Assembly (NCBI RefSeq): GCF_020520425.1
Contig: NC_079487.1
Coordinates: 105,744,141-105,808,140, forward strand
Direction of reading: 5' to 3'
Source of the DNA: Spinacia oleracea
Taxonomy: Eukaryota; Streptophyta; Magnoliopsida; Caryophyllales; Amaranthaceae
DNA: 64,000 nucleotides
Below, in pieces: positions 59,858-64,000 of this stretch. The position numbers and the translations under genes were made by a program. Position 1 is the stretch's first letter. Every line of letters starts with the position of its first letter. The notes beneath the pieces are model-generated. The model did no database searches and had not been told where the DNA came from. It worked only from the letters and a program-made list of their open reading frames with translations.

Positions 59858-60405
59858 TAGACCTGTCAAACGGGTCGGTCGGGTCGGGTTGTAAAAATTT
59901 ACTTTCGGGTTCGGGTTGAATCGGGTCGGTCAATTTCGGGTTCGGGTTTACAAATGCTTGTTCAAGACCCAGAACTTTCGGGTTCGGGTCGACCCAACGG
60001 GTTGAGAGATTTTAAAACGCGCATTATATTTTCATTAATTTAGGTGAAAAATATACAAAATATTGGCACAAGTTAACAAATTTTCCTACGAAAGTTTATA
60101 TTTTGTCAAATTCAATCATAAAATGGCGTATAATTCAAATTTAAATCATATTACACAGAACAATAGTAAAAATAACGTGTCTTTTATGCTTAAATTTTCT
60201 CATAATCTCATTTATTACTATAAATACAATGATTTTCAATCGGTCGGGTCTAAAACGGGTTCGGTCGGGTTTTGACCCATTCCTTTTCGGGTTGTTCGGG
60301 TTCGGATAAAATCGGGTCACGGGTCACAAAATCTTGTTCAGGACCCAGTAATTTCGGGTCGGGTTCGGGTCGGTTTTCGGGTCGGGTCGATTTTTGACAG
60401 CTCTA
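59858..60405. mobile_element. Small hAT element with 8-bp duplication
   Basis: 548 bp. The ends TAGACCTGTCAAA and (reversed) TAGAGCTGTCAAA are flanked by GTTACTTC at 59850-59857 and 60406-60413 (perfect 8 bp). Both ends are dense in GGGTCGGGT/GGGTTCGGGT subterminal repeats; the middle is AT-rich and non-coding. It resembles 30522-32241 in design. Confidence 0.88.
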
Positions 60406-60853
60406 GTTACTTCTATAGTTTATACATGTTATTTCTTTTATACGGAGTAGTTTTAGGGGAGATACCTTCTTAGTTTAAGTATGTTACTTCTATAGTTTAG
60501 ATATGTTACTTTTTTTAAAATAATTTTAGAGGAGGTATTTTTTTTAGTTTAGGTATGTTACTTCTATAGTTTAGACATGTTACTTTTTTTTTATACGGAG
60601 TAGTTTTAGGGGAGGTACCTTTTTAGTTTAGGTATGTTACTTCTATAGTTTAGACATGTTACTTTTTTTATACGGATTAGTTTTAGGGGAGGTACTTTTT
60701 TAGTTTATGTATTACTTCTATAGTTTAGACATGTTACTTTTTTTTTAATGTAATTTTAGATGAGGTACTTTTTTAGTTTAGGTATGTTACTTCTATAGTT
60801 TAGATCTGTTACTTTTTTTTATACGGAATAGTTTTAGGGGAGGTATATTTTTA

Positions 60854-62633
60854 GGATTTTTCATGAAATACCCCCGAATTTTGGCGTAATTCACCAAATG
60901 CCCCTCGACTTTCAGAAATTCACCAAATGCCCCTCACAAATGACTTAATACCCAAAATACCCTTACTAATGATGCGCCGTTAGTCCTCCGTTAACCTAAT
61001 TTTCAAATTCACCAAATACCCCTATTTTAATACTTATTTCACCAAATACCCTTATTCAGAAACTTAATTCACCAAATACCAATAACTTAAAATTACTCAT
61101 TTTGATGCTCAACGGCTAGTTTTTGTGTTTGAAAATTAGCCGTTGCTTATTGTTTGCTTATAAATACTCTTTTTCTGACGGTTTATTGTAGTTTTCCTAT
61201 TATTTTGTTAATTTCATATCATTTTTGTCATGAGTTTTCTTTCAAAATCATCATCCACACCCAATGAGTCCACATATGTAAGAGTCCCAAATAATTTTGT
61301 TATCATGGGAGAAAATTTGACATCCGAATATCTGATACAACACTCAATCTGAAGCTCCGGTACAACACTAAAACATAAAACACTCCTAAAAACACCTCAA
61401 AACGTCGCAACTCTTCAAGAAAATAGCTACTTCTTTTGTACCTTATTCTTTATGTGACCAATTAATTATATTTACCATGCAATCGGAAGGTATTCCTTTT
61501 TCAATATGGGAAATATCTTTAACATATGCAAACAGATTAAAAATAAAGCTCTTATTAATTTGATTCTAACGCATATGTTCCAGCTACCTCGGCTTCTATT
61601 GCTTCCATGCCACATATTTAACGTTAACTCCCTTTTGTCTCCTGTCTCTACTGCCTCCAAACATCTTTCTTCAATCTCCTAACTTTCTCTCAACCTTACA
61701 GTCGAGGCATAAAGGTTTTCCCACTTTTCTTTTGAGGTAGGTCCTATTGACATGGTCAGATTTATGGACAAATGTCTATTTTTGGATTTGAGGGAACAAG
61801 AAAAAAAAAATGAAACTAAGGTATGTTCCAAAGCTCATGAACCAGTGAAAAAACATGAATCTTGGCACAAAGATTTGCCTCCAAACTCAAGATTTTCACA
61901 TCATGAATCCAAGTTGAAATCGAGGTTGTGATAAAAATGTATGTGTTATTGAACTTGATTTCTTAGTTTCTTTACCATTCGGACAATAAGAAAATTAAGG
62001 TGTTAGCTTTAGATTGAATTACTTCAGCTTCACTTACATAAGATCCCTTTGAAAATGGGGTTTTTTGGCCTTTTGCTCAGCTAAAGTGCATTGTCTTTAC
62101 TGGATGAGGCCTGAACTTATTGGATCATAATTGAAACTTACTGAGTGTTGTATCGGAGCCTCAGATGGAAATTTCCTCCCATAATATTAGAAATTGTTTG
62201 GGACTCTTACATATGTGGATTCATGGGTGTGGATGATGATTTTGAAAGAAAACTCATGACAAAAATGATATGAAATTAACAAAACAATAGAAAAACTACA
62301 ATAAATAGTCAGAAAAGGGGTTTTTATAAGCAAACAATAAGCAACGGCTAATTTTCAAACATAAAAACTAGCCGCTGAGCATCAAAATGGGTAATTTTAA
62401 GTTATGTGTATTTGGTGAATTAAGTTTCAGAATAGGGGTATTATATGAAATAAGTTATAAAATAGGGGTATTTGGTGAATTTAAAAATTAGGCTAACGGA
62501 GGACTAACGGCGCGTCATTAGTAAGGGTATTTTGGGTATTAAGTCATTTGTGAGGGGCATTTGGTGAATTTCTGAAAGTCGAGGGGCATTTGGTGAATTA
62601 CGCCATAATTCGGGGGTATTTCATGAAAAATCC
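60854..62633. mobile_element. Mutator-like element with long inverted repeats
   Basis: 1780 bp. The left end GGATTTTTCATGAAATACCC and the right end, reversed, are near-identical, and the inverted repeats continue for about 500 bp (left to about 61370, right from about 62120). The flanks carry GTATATTTTTA at 60843-60853 and 62634-62644, an 11-bp duplication in the MULE range. The centre (61370-62120) is AT-rich with no recognised gene; the 62-codon minus frame at 61472 is not convincing. Confidence 0.85.
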
Positions 62634-63006
62634 GTATATTTTTAGTTTAGGTATGTTACTTCTATAGTTTAGACGTACATGTTACTTTTTTTTTTAAAAA
62701 TAATTTTAGAGGAGACACTTTTTTAGTTTAGGTATGTTAGTTCTATAGTTTAGATCTGTTACTTTTTTTTTTTTTTTAAATATAGTTTTAGGGGAGGTAC
62801 GCTGATGGTTTCGCGCTCGTCACACCATCAAGTTGATGGTGTGACTGGTCTCACAGGAGACGCGCTGTTAATTTAATACGAGCAAAAGTTGTCACTTGAA
62901 AATTAATATTTATGTGCTCACAGCTTGCGTATAATTTCACGATTACATGAAACTTAATATTACCATTTAGTTATTAACAATATTACCATATTTCCTATGG
63001 GTACGT

Positions 63007-63716
63007 TACCCGGACCCTGTCAGACCCTACCCTAAAATTAGGGTATGGGTCTTTATTTTTTAGACCCTATAGGGTAAGGGTAGGGTATGGGCATATGTTG
63101 TTTTTTTTAGGGTAGGGTAAGGGTCTTAATTTTTCACACCCGTACCCTACCCATACCCTACTCGCGGACCCTTAAGACCCATATCCTACCCATACCCTAT
63201 ATTTAGACCCACTTAAATTTTGTTATTTTTATGTACTTCACTTTTTTGTAGGATCTTGATGATGAAGTAGATGATGATATGAACGATAACTACTACTAAA
63301 GTACTGAATGAATGCTTATTTATTAACATTAATGTTGTGTATTTAAGAATGTGGGATTTTGTAATTTATGAGATTCGTACTTTAAAATGTATTGTGTTTA
63401 AGGAAAGACAAGGATAATTTTTGAAGACTAGCTATTTATTTGTTTTAAAATGCCTTATTAATCGTTGTTCTTGTATTATTTTTGCATATTACATATAATT
63501 GCATACAAAAAAGGAAATAAAAGTTATAGCTTTACGCGGATCCGCATAAGACCCTAGACCCTACCCATACCATGTCGGACCCACAGGGCTCGGGTAAGGG
63601 TGTTATAATTTTAGACCCTATAGGGTAAGGGTAGGGTATGGGTATATGTCAAAAAGTTAGGATCCGGGTCCGGGTATTACTAAACCCTACCCAAACCCTA
63701 CCCATTGCCATCCCTA
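63007..63716. mobile_element. hAT-like element with GGGTA subterminal repeats
   Basis: About 710 bp between GGTACGT at 63000-63006 and 63717-63723. The right end reads, reversed, TAGGGATGGCAATGGGTAGG, like the hAT ends at 30522 and 59858; the left end TACCCGGACCCTGTCAGACCC is a poorer match. GGGTAGGGTATGGGT repeats fill both sides. A plus-strand piece at 63254-63299 reads DLDDEVDDDMNDNYY followed by a stop, after an AG, and may be a transposase C-terminal exon remnant. Confidence 0.6.
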
Positions 63717-63723
63717 GGTACGT

Positions 63724-64000
63724 ATCTTTTAATCATAATATGCATAATGGAACGCAACTCGGCAACTGTAACAACTATGCTTAGCTCAAACAACTTCAAC
63801 TTCAATATAATAAAACCTAAATCCATGAAGGTTTTGATTATTTCGAACTTATACAATTCTTTTTACAACTCTGATCCGATTATTTTCAAGTTATACATTC
63901 TTTTAATAACTCGGGTCCAATACCAATTGAATGCATATAACTTGAGTTCCAATGTTATGTTACAACCAAAGGATAACCATTATTAACTCTTTTTGTATCT
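63724..64000. other. Window end, no gene recognised
   Basis: AT-rich. The open frame 63705-63986 starts inside the transposon end and has no recognisable domain. Confidence 0.5.

Larger units (their letters stand above)
59568..62845. mobile_element. Hairpin-bounded minisatellite element, locus 2
   Basis: Left hairpin CTCACCATCA-AC-TGATGGTGAG (59568-59589) and right hairpin GTCACACCATCA-AGT-TGATGGTGTGAC (62819-62845). Between them lies an array of units of about 75-80 bp (TTTAGGTATGTTACTTCTAT, AGTTTAGACATGTTACTTTT, TTTTAGGGGAGGTACC) at 59615-59857, 60406-60853 and 62640-62800. The hAT at 59858 and the MULE at 60854 are later insertions. The related locus is 44741-45650. Class unknown. Confidence 0.6.

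Noticed and set aside
61472-61660. 62-codon minus frame in the MULE centre as a captured gene
   Set aside because: Short, unrecognised and without splice signals; too weak to call.

Overview
The window is plant nuclear DNA. It contains intron-bearing genes for three conserved eukaryotic proteins, a nuclear tRNA gene, and a dense nested layer of typical angiosperm transposons: Copia LTR elements, Helitrons with CTAG ends, Stowaway-type MITEs, CACTA, hAT and Mutator-like elements. A eudicot is most likely. An Amaranthaceae genome (spinach/beet type) is a guess from the look of the repeats and is not proven by the sequence.

Layout. Positions 1-8099 hold the 3' part of a decayed Copia-type element (copy A). 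Positions 8217-18683 hold an essentially intact, very young sister (copy B): two 1384-bp LTRs with one difference seen, a 5-bp target duplication, a primer-binding site, a polypurine tract and an uninterrupted Gag-Pol frame. Copy B landed inside the 3' end of a Helitron. The Helitron body lies to the right and may carry the same-strand pseudogene fragments at 20.27-24.1 kb, which resemble a SET-domain methyltransferase and serine palmitoyltransferase subunit LCB2. Positions 28.2-32.85 kb hold short and candidate long Helitrons, a small Mutator-like element, a 1.7-kb hAT element with an 8-bp duplication, and an unidentified gene fragment.

The gene-bearing part follows. A ribosomal protein eS30 gene lies at 35.9-37.4 kb (three exons). 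A signal peptidase complex subunit 2 (SPC25) gene lies on the minus strand at 39.9-44.2 kb (five exons, one junction explained only by a U12-type AT-AC intron). A tRNA-Thr(AGT) gene sits just upstream of SPC25. Positions 44.7-54.5 kb are repeats: a minisatellite element, a split Stowaway with nested LTR fragments, a small CACTA element, T-rich minisatellites and a degenerate tandem array. A single-exon CAF1 deadenylase gene lies at 55.0-55.8 kb with a probable 5' UTR intron. From 59.5 kb to the end there is a hairpin-bounded minisatellite array interrupted by a hAT element and a 1.8-kb Mutator-like element with very long inverted repeats, then a further hAT-like element.

The functional genes are unrelated housekeeping genes (translation, secretion, mRNA turnover). 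The most unusual material is in the mobile DNA: a Copia pair in which non-coding ends are nearly identical while the coding core of one copy is badly decayed, and a leader made of tandem GC-rich hairpins.
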